Part shown: one piece after another, positions 1 through 10,087 of the stretch
How positions within the stretch are numbered: position 1 is the stretch's first letter
Layout of the letters: each line of letters begins with the position of its first letter
Assembly: GCA_038501625.1 (NCBI GenBank)
Contig: JAZAYU010000018.1
Location: 9,192,397 to 9,256,396, forward strand
DNA length: 64,000 nt
DNA from: Corbicula japonica
Lineage: Eukaryota; Mollusca; Bivalvia; Venerida; Cyrenidae
Direction: 5' to 3'
Made by a program: the position numbers and the translations under genes
Notes under the pieces: generated by a model
Seen by the model: only the letters and a program-made list of their open reading frames with translations
Told to the model about the DNA's origin: nothing
Database searches by the model: none

Positions 1-72
1 TTTTAAATTTCAAACCATCAAAACCAGTTCAATTTATCGTTTGAAATTTATACTGCCAGCAAAACAGTATAC

Positions 73-151
73 CTGATATGTCTTGTTTTCTAGCATTTGT
101 TGTCACAGTTTGTGATTCTTTGTCTGGCAAAGCTGTAAGATTAGTCAAGGC
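73..151 (-). CDS. RPTP exon 15: linker towards second PTP domain
   Basis: 79-nt exon from CCACAG to GTATAC, phase 0 in and phase 1 out. It encodes ALTNLTALPDKESQ then TNARKQDIS, a plausible start of the D1-D2 linker and the lead-in to a second domain. The exon has no signature motif of its own. Support comes from splice sites, phase and its position after exon 14. The gene must continue left of the window. Confidence 0.72.
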
Positions 152-740
152 CTGTGTGGATAAAGCAAATGGTCAGATGCACGATATATATGAAATACAT
201 GTATTAACATTATTTATAATTGTTTTTTCCGAACCTCTTAATGGCAAGAAATGCAAAAATTACAAATATCTATTACACGTATATCTTTCAATGGTGTTTT
301 GTTCTGAGCATACATACTTAATATTTACAAATCATACAATGCATATTTCAATCGTTCCATACATCTTCATTTACTGGTACATGTAAGCATCTAATATTGC
401 CGTATTAATAATTATTAATGTTTATCCTTAAAGACGAATTTTCTATCAAAGTATAGGTTTATCATGATCCAGCAAAATAATTGGCCTAATTCAGCCAATT
501 AAAGTTTGCGCCGTGCTTAAATGTGTCTTCCATGATGAGAGCGAAGTTTTCATGTGTAGGTTTAAAACGAGAAAGAAGAACACAAGACAGATTTTAAATA
601 CGTAGTCACCATGTATTTAATTTTACTCTGAATGGTGTGTGTTATTTTATAAATTCTGGCTCATTTATTCATTTTTCCTGCAAAATGCTTCTCAAGTTAT
701 GTCGTCTGCTTAATATTATAATGTAATTTTATAGGTTTAC

Positions 741-860
741 CTGAAACTGCTTGTGCACGTTATCATCTGACAGGAAATGGACCAGTGATGAAACAGGAAG
801 TGGCTCTGGTTGACAGGTGACGGCATACACAAGAGAATGGTGTAGAAAAATATATTGTTC
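741..860 (-). CDS. RPTP exon 14: EQYIFLH, C-terminal end of D1
   Basis: 120-nt exon from TTACAG to GTAAAC, phase 0 to phase 0. It encodes EQYIFLHHSLVYAV, the standard C-terminal helix of a PTP domain, then a Pro-containing linker ending in HKQFQ. It follows exon 13 directly in frame. Confidence 0.88.
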
Positions 861-1199
861 CTGTAATGAGTGGGTATAATAACAATAACTTAACACGACG
901 AAAGAAAACGAAATCAAAGAAGATAAATGCATTAATCGATAAATTACTATTTTCATAGAACTATAACATATTTGTGTTAAAATGCTCATGACAATTTGTT
1001 TTTCATTGTAATCATAACAGTACTCCGGTTTATCTTTGCGAATCCGGTTTATTCGCAGACTCAGCTACCCGAAATAGAGGTCATTTCGGGTTTATTTTAT
1101 CATATGAATTATGGCTACCTCCCTTAAATGTTTCTTAATGTTCCAAGATGATAATCCATCGAGTTCTCATTTTAGTTGTTTGTGGTGTCTTTTTGTAAT

Positions 1200-1297
1200 T
1201 GATCATTGTATAACCATGCTCTCATCTCTCTACTTTAAGACTGTATGGGGAGGCTGTGTCTTCTGAATGCGGTCATTCCTGATATGCATAATTAATA
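1200..1297 (-). repeat. SINE-like family A, partial copy
   Basis: Keeps only the head part: an ACCATGCTCTC block, GGGGAGGCTGTGTCTTCTG and CATTCCTGATATGCATA. It lies in the intron between exons 13 and 14. Confidence 0.6.
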
Positions 1298-1332
1298 ATT
1301 CTTTATTGGATACATAACTAGAAAATACTTAC

Positions 1333-1468
1333 TAAATTTTGTACCAAATTAACTCTCTGTCCTCTAAGGGCAGTAACACATCCAAATAAATCGACAGAGT
1401 TCTCTGCCTTGCCCTCATTGATCAATACGTCAAGGGCAATATATGTGCCAGTTCTTCCAATACCAGCG
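1333..1468 (-). CDS. RPTP exon 13: P-loop (SAGIGRTG) of D1
   Basis: 136-nt exon from CGCCAG to a GTAAGT donor, phase 2 in and phase 0 out. The first codon is completed as Ser, giving HC-SAGIGRTGTYIALDVL with exon 12, including the P-loop Arg. It continues through GCVTALRGQRVNLVQNL, which includes the Q-loop Gln. RPTP genes in other animals also have an exon of this length and position (family knowledge). Confidence 0.9.
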
Positions 1469-2163
1469 CTGGCGGAAATAACACAGTTTCATGAACAATG
1501 TAGAACATAGTGAAAGTCTAAGATTGCTTAGAAATTAAGAAGTGCTTTAAACTGATTCTTACTCTGAACAAATTTATCTGAAGTTTGCACGTCGTGGGCA
1601 TGTTAAACACTTTCTGGTTCACCTTATTATTAATGTAACGGTGTTTGCAGTTATATGCATTTCCATTACTGCCTATTAATAGGCTCAATCAAACCGAGCC
1701 TGCCGTGTTTTTATATGTGTTGTGTTCGGTGGCTTTGCAATTTCCATTTTCAGTTATTTTACTATGTAATTATAAAGGACAAATCAATGTTAAACGCAAA
1801 CCAGATAAAATCTTAATTGCATTATTATCAACAATAACAAGAAAAGCAATTAATTTTATTCAAGACAACTTTTTGTCATTATTTAACAAACCATTATCCA
1901 GTTTAAACGATATCCAATAGATTCTCAAAAGATTGTGAGATTGAATTAAATAAACATTAACATTTTAAAAACATGGTTTAACACCTAGAAGTGTGTGTAA
2001 AAATGTGTAAATTATTGTATAATTAAGACGTATTGGTTCCATTAATTCACATCACAAATGCATATAGCCATAATAGAGCCCCTAAAATGTAATAAAACTC
2101 CAAGGTGATGTAAAAAGCGCCTTTTTATTAATTTTAGTTCATTTTTTCTTAGCATTAACTTAC

Positions 2164-2312
2164 CTGCAATGAACTATAATTGGTCCAACGTTTGTCGGTT
2201 TGCTCTTCTCTACCTTGTCTCTGAACTCAATCAAAGATACCACTGTATGAGGGACCGATTGGTCTGGCCAAGCTGTGTAGTGGTACTGGGCCACAGTGCG
2301 AGTGTCTCTTCC
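2164..2312 (-). CDS. RPTP exon 12: WPD loop and catalytic His-Cys
   Basis: 149-nt exon from TTTAG to GTAAGT, phase 0 in and phase 2 out. It encodes HYTAWPDQSVP, carrying the general-acid Asp of the WPD loop, then an acidic/basic helix and GPIIVHC. The catalytic Cys codon lies at 2166-2168 on the complement, two bases before the splice site, so the HCSAGIGRTG signature is split across an intron. Residues after WPD are QSVP rather than the common FGVP. Confidence 0.9.
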
Positions 2313-2455
2313 CTAAAGAATGCAAAGACATTAAAATGCCAAAGTAACCAGTGGATACAAATTCGTCATATATGCATTTTGATACTTTGTTGGAATAACA
2401 AATTTTTCCTCAGACTTTTAAGCTGTTACATGTAACTGTAACATTTCCTGGCCCC

Positions 2456-2590
2456 AAGATTACTGAACTGAAAATGGAGACCAGACTCAATCCTCAAGGA
2501 TATAATCACTAAAATGGAGACTTTACACCATTTCAGCCAATTCGACGCTTGATATTTGTGAATGGTTTCCAATCTCAGTTTTATAATCTT
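2456..2590. repeat. degenerate palindromic MITE, copy 1
   Basis: Diverged member of a family of about 136 bp whose arms read AAGGTTATAAAACTGAG inward. The right arm keeps the TTTCAGCCAATT and GGTTTCCAATCTCAGTTTTA blocks; the left arm is more decayed. It lies between RPTP exons 11 and 12. Better copies lie at 50525 and 52010. Confidence 0.6.
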
Positions 2591-2604
2591 CAACCCTGAC
2601 TTAC

Positions 2605-2730
2605 CTTAGACACATGCAGCTCTCTCACTGCAAACTCGGCGTTAATGCTTTCGGACGTTGCAGTAACTGTCACGGTATCATATTGTCTTGAAGAACCGAC
2701 GTCAGGCCAGTACTGCTCACATTTCATTTT
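2605..2730 (-). CDS. RPTP exon 11: KCEQYWPD segment of D1
   Basis: 126-nt exon from TTTTAG to GTAAGT, phase 0 to phase 0, 42 codons. It encodes KMKCEQYWPDVGSS, then a beta-strand segment and EFAVRELHVSK. The K-C-x-(Q/R)-YWP element is strongly conserved in classical PTPs. A degenerate palindromic MITE ends 14 bases beyond the donor. Confidence 0.88.
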
Positions 2731-2819
2731 CTAAAAGACATCACACTGTACAGGTTATTTTAGAAATTACATGTACACTTTAAAGGTAATGATCTTTGCG
2801 TTTTAATGGCTTGTAGGGA

Positions 2820-3048
2820 TGGCCAGGAAATTAGCATTACGACAGTAACAGCAGTAACAGCAGTAATACTGCTGGCAGTAACAACAGTAACAGCAGTAGG
2901 AAGTTAGCAGTACGGCAGTAACAGCAGTAATACTGCTGGCAGTAACAGCAATAACAGCAGTAATACTGCTGGAGTAACAGCAGTAATACTGCTAGCAGTA
3001 ACAGCAGTAGGAAGTTAGCAGTATGGAAGTAACAGCAGTAATAGCAGT
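2820..3048. repeat. CAGCAGTAA-type minisatellite, left block
   Basis: Irregular tandem array of short units built from CAGCAGTAA and GGCAGTAACAG, including the 17-bp perfect palindrome CAGCAGTAATACTGCTG. A similar block in the same orientation closes the 385-bp array on the other side. Confidence 0.85.
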
Positions 3049-4290
3049 TTTACTGCTGAATGTGTAGAACTTGACATTTATCATAGAAAAAGAATACATG
3101 ATATCAAAGCATTTTGATATGTTCCTACTGCTGGTTACTGCCATTCGACGACAGGTTGGATCGAGAAGCGGTAACTTGTGGTTTAGAGGGGATAGTCATA
3201 TCCTAAGTTTTGTTGGAATGTTTTTTCGCAATGCGATTCAGGGGCGGAGCTGGCAGCGTTAGTGTTCGTGTAAAACTACGACTGTTTCGAAAGGTGGCAA
3301 TGCATGAAAAGTTGCCGTCGGCAACGGAAGCTTTTTCACTTTCGCCAACAGTTACACCCTGATGGCATTGGGCCTATAAACAATGTAAGCAAGGAAAAAA
3401 ATGAATATCCTCACGTGTTAAATCACAGTTTTACTGCTGAAAGTGTATAACGTGACATTTTTCATAGAAACAGAATACATGAAATCAAAGCACTTTGATA
3501 TGTTCCTACTGCTGGTTACTTCCATTCGATGACAGGTTGGATCGAGAAGCGGTTACTTGTGGTTGAAAGGGGATAGTCATATCCTAAGTTTTGAAGGAAT
3601 GTTTTTTTCGCAATGCGATTCAGGGGCGGAGCTGGCAGTGTTAGTGTCCATGTAAAACTACGACTGTTTCGAAAGGTGGCATTACATGAAAGGCTTGCCG
3701 TCGGCAACGGAAGCTTTTTCCCTTTCGTCCAATTGTTAAACCCTAATAGCATTGGATCTATTAACAATATTAGCAAGGGAAAAAATGAATATCTGCACTT
3801 GTTAAATCACAAAGTTTTACTGCTGAAAGTTTATAAGTTGACAGTTTTCATAGAAACAGAATACATGAAATCAAAGCATGTTGATATGTTCCTACTGCTG
3901 GTTACTTCCATTCGATGACAGGTTGGATCGCGAAGCGGTAATTTGTGGTTGAGAGGAGATAGTCGTATCCTAATGTTTGTAGGAATGTGTTTTTGCAATC
4001 GAATTCAGGGACGGAGCTGGCAGCGTAAGTGTTCGTGTAAAACTACGACTGTTTCGAAAGGTGGAATTGCATGAAAGGCTTGCCGTCGGCAACGGTAGCT
4101 TTTTCGCTTTCGCCAACTGTTAAACCCTAATGGCATTGGATCTATAAACAATGTTCGCAAGGACAAATATTAATATCTGCACTTGTGTAATCATAAAATT
4201 TTACTGCTGAAAGTGTATAAGTTGACATTTTTCATAGAAAAAGAATACATGAAATCATGGCATTTTGATAATTTCCTACTGCTGGTTTCT
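3049..4290 (+). repeat. tandem array of about 385-bp units, forward half
   Basis: Three full units and one partial begin with TTTTACTGCTGAA near 3049, 3430, 3816 and 4199, giving periods of 381-386 bp. Shared blocks include CAGGGGCGGAGCTGGCAG and GCTTGCCGTCGGCAACGG. Short open frames here are repeat-derived. The array lies inside an RPTP intron. Confidence 0.85.
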
Positions 4291-5746
4291 TAATACTGTT
4301 TCGATATATCGCAAAGGAGACCTAATTCAGAATCTCTTGCTCAAGAGTTAAACTTTATGATAAAACAAGGGCAGATTTTTCTTCTATTCTATGATCAAAT
4401 TGCGAAAAAGGCTAATGCCATCTGGGATAAACAGACGGAGACAGAAAAACAACCTCTTTCGCCGACGGAAAGTCAGTCAGAACATGTCACCTTTCCAAAG
4501 AGTCCGACTTTTACAAACTTACGAAAAGGCTATGCCCTTTTCAGAATAGTTCCCGTTTCTCGATCCAAGCTTTGGTCGAAAGGCAATAACCATCAGTAGG
4601 AACATATCAACTTGCTTTGAAATCGTGGATTTGCGTTGATTTTTTTCTATGAAATTGTCAATTTATACACATTCAGCAGTACAACTTCAGTTCTTATTTT
4701 TATACGGGAACTAACGCTGCCAGCTCCGCCCCTGACTCCTTCTGAAAAAAATAATTCCGACAAACCGTACGATATGACTGTCCCCTCTCAACCACAAGTT
4801 ACCGCTCATCGATCCAAGGTGTTATCGAATGGCAGTAAAAAGCAGTGGAAACCTATCAAATTGCTTTGATGTCATGTTTTTTGTCTACGAAAATTTAACG
4901 TTTAACACTTAAAGTAGTAAAACTGTGATTTACCAAGAGAAAATTTTCATTTTTTCTTGCTAACATTGTTAATAGGTCCAATGCCATCTTGGCTAAACAG
5001 TCGGTGAAGGTGAAAAAGATTCCGACGGCAAGCCTTTCAAGCAATGCCACCTTTCGAAACAGTCGTAGTTTTACACGAACACTAACGCTGCCAGCTCCGC
5101 CCTTGAATCTGATTGCGAAGAAAACATTCCTACAAAAATTAGGATACGACTATCCCCTCTCAACCACGAGTTACCGCTTCGCGATCCAAGCTGTCATCGA
5201 ATGGCAGTAACCAGCATTAGGAACATATCAAATTGCTTTGATTTCATGTATTCTTTTTCTACGAAAAATGTCATGTTATACACATTCAGCAATAAAACTT
5301 TGTGATTTCACAAGTGCAAATATTCATTCTCTTCCGTGATAACATTGTTAATAGGTCCAATACCATCCGGGTTTAACAATTGGCGAAAGTGAAAAAGCTT
5401 CTGTTGCCAACGGCAAGCCTATCATGCAATGCCACCATTCGAAACAGTCGTAAGTTTACACGGACACTAATGATGACAGCTCCCCCCTAAAGTCGCATTG
5501 CTAAAAAATCATTTCGACAATACTAAGCATATGCCGTTCCCCTTTCCCCTTTCAACCACAAGTTATCACTTCTCCATCCAAGCTGTCGTCTAATGGCAGT
5601 AACCGGCAGTAGGAACATATCCAAATGCTTTGATTTCATGTATTCATTTTCAATGAAAAATGTCAAGTTATACACTTACAGCAGTAAAACCTGATTTAAC
5701 AAGTGCAGATATGCATTTTTTCCTCGCTATCATTGTAAATAGGTCC
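4291..5746 (-). repeat. tandem array of about 385-bp units, inverted half
   Basis: The same unit in reverse orientation, with complementary ends (TTCAGCAGTAAAA form) near 4683, 4922, 5297 and 5692. One unit is shortened to about 240 bp. With the forward half it makes a 2.7-kb imperfect inverted structure able to form a large hairpin. Confidence 0.82.
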
Positions 5747-5896
5747 AATGCCAGTATCAGCAGTAATACTGCTGGCAGTAACAGCAGTAATAATGCTGGC
5801 AGTAACAGCAGTAGGAAGTTAGCAGTACGGCAGTTACAGCAGTAATACTGCTAGCAGTAACAGCAGTAATACTGCTGGCAGTAACAGTAATGCAGT
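5747..5896. repeat. CAGCAGTAA-type minisatellite, right block
   Basis: Same short units as 2820-3048 and in the same orientation, including GCAGTAGGAAGTTAGCAGTA and the palindrome around CAGTAATACTG. Direct orientation of the flanks contrasts with the inverted orientation of the halves they enclose. Confidence 0.82.
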
Positions 5897-6189
5897 AATG
5901 CTTACCTCTTAGGTTACACGACGGTGTCAGGGTGTAAAAAATTTATGAAGGTTCATGGGGAAATCTTGAAAAGGAACCTAGAAGCTCGATTTGTTTCGTT
6001 GTTCACTAACATCGTATTCTTGCAGAATTGACTCCAGGTGCTCTGGTCTCGATGAGATTATTGAGTACCTGTCCTTTTGCTTTGCAATACTATACCTTCT
6101 TCTGGTATATGTATGTGTGCTTTTGAATGCCAAATTGTTGAGCTGGTTGGTTGGTTGGTGTTATTTTACTAAGACAACTTGTACTTGTT

Positions 6190-6470
6190 TGTTAATATGA
6201 GAGCCTGTTGGGGCAAGTGTGAGGTTGGTGCACCATAGAACCTGATTTAAATCCCCAGTGGCAAATTGTGTTGCCACTGAACGTTCCAAGGCGGTAACCT
6301 TAAGAGATCTCTTTTTCGTTAATTGTTTGTTGTATTTTACAGCTGTATTGGAAATTGATATTTTTATAAACGCGTGCTCCCTTTCCCTCTCTACTTTTTC
6401 GCTGCATGAGGAGTATGTTTGTTTTTTAGTGTGGCAATTCCTGATAGGCATATCCCGCTTTTGTACGAAC
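6190..6470 (-). repeat. SINE-like dispersed element, family A, near full-length
   Basis: Member of a family of about 250-290 bp. In its own orientation it starts with TATGCATATCAGGAATYGCC, then a purine-rich GAGAGAG stretch and GGTTACCGCCTTGGAACG. It continues with a small hairpin (GTGGCAAATT and ATTTGCCACTG halves) and ends CAACCTCACACTTGCC. Other full or partial copies are at 33900, 43497 and 62805. Confidence 0.75.
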
Positions 6471-6704
6471 TTTTCATTCGTACGTTAGACAATTTTCCGA
6501 CAATGCGTTGTTCTTTGAAAAAAAAAAAACAAGGCACAAATTTTGAATTATATGTTTGGAAATAATTACAAATGTATCAATTTCGATATGTAAGACTAAC
6601 TTTGAAACAAAACTAAAAAGATGCAATATTTTGACAAAAACAAGCATGTTTATACTATCTCTAAGTATTTTTAAGATACAAAATACAAAAATATTAGTTG
6701 TTAC

Positions 6705-6808
6705 CCTTGACTCGACCAGATTAGTCAGCATGACAATTATCCGCGTGTCTACCTGCCAAACCATTTCCCAGAAAGTAACAAACTGTGCCATAGTATCCTT
6801 TGTTGGAC
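6705..6808 (-). CDS. RPTP exon 10: TFWEMVWQ / TNLVE segment of D1
   Basis: 104-nt exon from CTTCAG to GTAACA, phase 1 in and phase 0 out. It encodes GPTKDTMAQFVTFWEMVWQ and IIVMLTNLVESR, the FWxMVW and (I/V)VM(L/V)TNLVE signatures of RPTP D1. A longer open frame through this exon reads into flanking intron and is not real. Confidence 0.88.
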
Positions 6809-7034
6809 CTGAAGTAACGCAATGTGCTGTTTTAAAAGCTATATGACTAAAATATTTTTAAATGTTCTATTAAAAAAGAACGTGTATTTTTCTTCTAAGC
6901 CTGCATTTCAAAACATATATGTTTCATTAAGTTAACTGAATATCTAAGCCCTGATTGTATGTTTTTTAAAAGAAGTTTAGTGAGATAAAAACAGAATTTA
7001 AAAATTAAAAAGAAAACAAAAAACATGCATTTAC

Positions 7035-7071
7035 CCAAGGAAGCTATGTAAGCTTTTGGTTTTTTGTAACC
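7035..7071 (-). CDS. RPTP exon 9: 37-nt microexon (GYKKPKAYIASL)
   Basis: 37-nt exon from TTTCAG to GTAAAT, phase 0 in and phase 1 out, encoding GYKKPKAYIASL plus the first base of a Gly codon. It supplies the strand before the QGP motif. A 37-nt exon at this place is also found in vertebrate RPTP genes (family knowledge). The usual Gln of QGP is Leu here (SLGP across the junction). Confidence 0.85.
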
Positions 7072-7342
7072 CTGAAATCATATATTAAAAGGTTATAACT
7101 TTGCATTTTGGCCAATTATAACATTTGTAGATGTAAATGCTAAAAGAAGAGCGTTGGATTAAAAATATGAATATCTTTAATTATCATTTTAAAATCCACA
7201 GACGTTTATGTGCTTTATATCAAACCCTAACCGTTAATAATTTGATATTCTGCATGGGCAAATTATTCGCTAATCAAACTTTGCAATTATATTAAGTTTA
7301 TTGAAGTCAGAATTCTTAATGTTATAAGATGTTGTTTCTTAC

Positions 7343-7401
7343 TTCAATATATGACGCATTGATATAACTGTTGCTTTTAAGAACTACTCTCGTAGCATCA
7401 T
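7343..7401 (-). CDS. RPTP exon 8: YINASYI segment of D1
   Basis: 59-nt exon from TTTCAG to GTAAGA, phase 1 in and phase 0 out. With the preceding split codon it encodes YDATRVVL and SYINASYIE, the conserved Y-D-x-(S/T)-R-V and (D/S)YINA(N/S)YI motifs of classical PTPs. The usual acidic residue before YINA is Ser here. Confidence 0.88.
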
Positions 7402-7898
7402 CTGAAATAAAACAATAAAGTTCAGCTACCTTGAACCAAACAATTAACATTTCAATTTCCAATTATTCGAAAATGATTTCCGGTTAAATATAGCAATAAG
7501 GTAAAAGAATAAGATTATAGAAGGCATTGAACAAAACAATTACCATTAAAGATTCACCTTTTTAATCAGAGATTTAATGATTTCCATTTTAATTTTTATT
7601 CATCTGACGTTCATATAATTTTATATGTAACAATTCAAGGAAAGCTGGAATTCTCCTCAAAGAATAACACATTAACAGATTTGCAAACTACGATCGGGCG
7701 ATGCATTGTGCAATATTTCAGAAAGGTATGTTGACAGATATATTCAAAATCGGTGGTATTTTTGTACAAAATTAATATTCATTGTATTGATTGATACAAG
7801 TGTTAGTGAAAAGATCGTAAAATACATGTGTCACTTTTTAACATTCAGGACTCAATTCATGAATAAGACAATGAAAAATTGATTAACGAAAATATTAC

Positions 7899-7986
7899 AA
7901 GCAAAGATGCCATTGTATCTATTCTTTGCTAGATTATGCGGCTTCAACGCCTCGGTGCACGGTCTGGTCAAACCCTTAGGTAATCT
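7899..7986 (-). CDS. RPTP exon 7: KNRY segment of D1
   Basis: 88-nt exon from TTTCAG to a GTAATA donor, phase 0 in and phase 1 out. It encodes RLPKGLTRPC and ALKPHNLAKNRYNGIFA. KNRY is the conserved phosphotyrosine-recognition-loop element of tyrosine phosphatases. The split Tyr codon is completed in exon 8. Confidence 0.87.
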
Positions 7987-8094
7987 CTGAAAAACAAGAG
8001 CAACACAATAAAGCTAGCAAAATATAAAAGATGTCATGAAATATTTTACCATATATTATTTATAAGGCAAATCCAACTTTTTCTCTTTTGAAAC

Positions 8095-8205
8095 GGATTA
8101 TTGTATAACCATGCTATGTTCTCTTCTCAACTTTTGGCTGTGTGGGGAGGCTGTGTCTGCTGGATGTCCCCATTCCTAATATGCATATTTCACTTTTTAA
8201 TATTT
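8095..8205 (-). repeat. SINE-like family A, partial copy
   Basis: Head part only, with GTATAACCATGCTATG, GTGTGGGGAGGCTGTGTCTG and TAATATGCATATTTCACTTT. It lies in the intron between exons 6 and 7. Confidence 0.6.
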
Positions 8206-8576
8206 CATATTTTCCTATTTAGGACAAAAAGTGAAATATGCATATCACGAATATAGTTACAATTTCTTTAAACTTAAATTTGTTTTATCAACGTCTGTTT
8301 ATTTTAATATTTGGTAAACTGCCAATTTGAGTTTGTTTCTAAGTGTTTGAACTTAAATTTAATAAGCATAGTGCGTATCCAATGATTTTAATACAACAAA
8401 AGTATTGTCAAGTCGAAATTTAAAACGACGAGGAAGTGTTGACTTATTAAGTTTCATAGCGATGACTAGGTATCTACACCTTCACAATGGTAGACTGGTA
8501 ATTAAAGTCAGACACGGAAAGTTGATACTGTAGCCAATACTGACGACAAGGATGTTTGAAACCTTTCAAAATTTAC

Positions 8577-8701
8577 CTCAAATTCAGATTGAAAATTTGA
8601 TTTTTCCTTTATGTAATCCAATATTTGTGAAACTTGAATTCTGCTCCTCAGGATTCCCTCTGTGTTGTAATACGTATCTGCCGATGTCGAGGTAACTATT
8701 T
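8577..8701 (-). CDS. RPTP exon 6: lead-in helix of PTP domain
   Basis: 125-nt exon from TTGCAG to GTAAAT, phase 1 in and phase 0 out. It encodes the lead-in of D1, ending in IQVSQILDYIKEK and SNFQSEFE. This matches the helix before the conserved Leu-Pro of RPTP catalytic domains. The longest open frame through this region is out of phase with the real product; only this frame connects to both neighbours. Confidence 0.85.
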
Positions 8702-9165
8702 CTGCAAAATTGAAACACGTTATGTCTGGTTTTTTGACGGAGTTCGAAATTACTAGATTTTACATAAAAGAGAATAATTATACATCTAGAATATAATATT
8801 ATAACAAAAAAGAACAACAACAACACCAACAATTATAAAAAACAACAACAATCAATCAAATATGTTATGCCACTACAGCTATGCAGGTTACATGTAACAG
8901 ATCGTTTTCATCTGTTGGTACCAGTACATTTTCATAACTCTACTCTCACAGTAGCAAAACTTTTCTCATAGCAATTGTATAACGACCATACAAATAAAAA
9001 TAAAAGTAATCCAGGGCGGACGTAGTCTGGCAACATAATGTTTAAACATGTAAAATACATTTTCATTTTTAAACCCGTGAATCTGCAAAAAAGCATATGG
9101 CTGAACTGAAAATTGTACTGAAATAGTATAAAATGAAGAGACCTCTTGATTCTATCTATTCTTAC

Positions 9166-9450
9166 CGTAAACTTTGACGATGGCTTCATCTTCATCAAGT
9201 TCTTCTAGTTTGACGGTGTCTTTAATCTCAATATCTTCGTCTTCATTCATATCCATATTGGCCTTAGTCTTAGAATCCTTAATTGACTCTTTGTGTATCA
9301 TTGACCTTTGTTTTATTGGCTGGGCAAAAATGTAGTCTGTAGGTGGTGACGCTGCCGGCAGATCAGAGTTTGCATCTTTCGGTTTGATAGGCTTTGCATC
9401 AATGTAGTCAGTAGACTGCGACGCCACTGGCTGATCTGAGTTTGCAAATT
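9166..9450 (-). CDS. RPTP exon 5: juxtamembrane segment with duplicated TDYI motif
   Basis: 285-nt exon from TTTAAG to a GTAAGA donor, phase 1 to phase 1. Two tandem copies of an element of about 24 residues are visible: ANSDQPVASQSTDYIDAKPIK and ANSDLPAASPPTDYIFAQPIK, each with a TDYIxAxPIK core. A Lys/Asp/Glu-rich linker follows and ends in acidic sequence (LDEDEAIVKVYG). Acidic sequence just before the catalytic wedge is common in RPTPs. The repeated Tyr motif is a candidate SH2/PTB docking site, which is inference. Confidence 0.85.
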
Positions 9451-9793
9451 CTTAAATAAATTTTAATGAGAACATTAAATTGGTTTTGATAAAACTATTG
9501 AAAGGCGCCCGAACAAAACAATTTTTTTAAATTGTCAGGCAATTAATTTAGATTTTATTTTGTGGATATACATTTGTATTAACAAATAACTTTTAAAGGT
9601 TATATCGATGTTCTGTTGGAATGAAAGTATTATTTCAGATTTAATGGCTAGAATTGAATAGGTATCTATTTTACATAAGGTATGACGGTTAAGTTGTACC
9701 ACGATTATGTGATGAAAAACGTATGCAAGATTAAACAAATACATTATTGATTTTAACAAAAGTAATTGATTTCGTTTTTAAAGAGTATCGTAC

Positions 9794-9870
9794 CAGGATC
9801 AAATGCCGGGTTTAAAATGTTGTAATCGCCAACGTTGTTCTTCTTTTGTTTGTCATGTCCATTCCGCTGT
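9794..9870 (-). CDS. RPTP exon 4: juxtamembrane segment
   Basis: 77-nt exon from CTACAG to a GTACGA donor, phase 2 in and phase 1 out. It encodes a basic stretch straight after the membrane helix (RQRNGHDKQKK), then GDYNILNPAFDPG. The Tyr in DYNIL and the NPAFD element resemble phosphotyrosine or PTB-type docking sites in other single-pass receptors. That role is inference. Confidence 0.82.
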
Positions 9871-10027
9871 CTGTAGAAAAAAAGAGTAATATTTTTTTTT
9901 ACTATTTAGGTCTCTTCAAATAAATATCATCCAATTATACATTATCAGCCCACTTAAAATTAATGAATTTATGATTATAAAGGGTTTCTATTTATGAGAC
10001 AGATATGATATATCTGTTCACAATAAT

Positions 10028-10031
10028 AACA

Positions 10032-10080
<49 letters not shown>
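10028..10080. repeat. (AAT)n microsatellite
   Basis: Uninterrupted AAT repeats beginning a few bases past the exon 3 donor. On the minus strand they read as a false poly-Leu extension of the receptor. Confidence 0.95.
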
Positions 10081-10081
<1 letters not shown>

Positions 10082-10087
10082 GTATAC

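Noticed and set aside
1333..1480. Apparent loss of the catalytic Cys (SASAGIGRTG read from one open frame)
   Set aside because: The Ser-Ala before SAGIGRTG is intron. The true acceptor CGCCAG lies inside the motif, and exon 12 ends in His-Cys with matching phase.
3613..5210. Related short frames that could be a small protein family
   Set aside because: They come from copies of the 385-bp repeat in both orientations, with no start context or conservation of frame.
10018..10087. Poly-Leu C-terminus of the stalk/TM frame
   Set aside because: It is an (ATT)n microsatellite after a GT donor; the next exon continues the receptor in phase.
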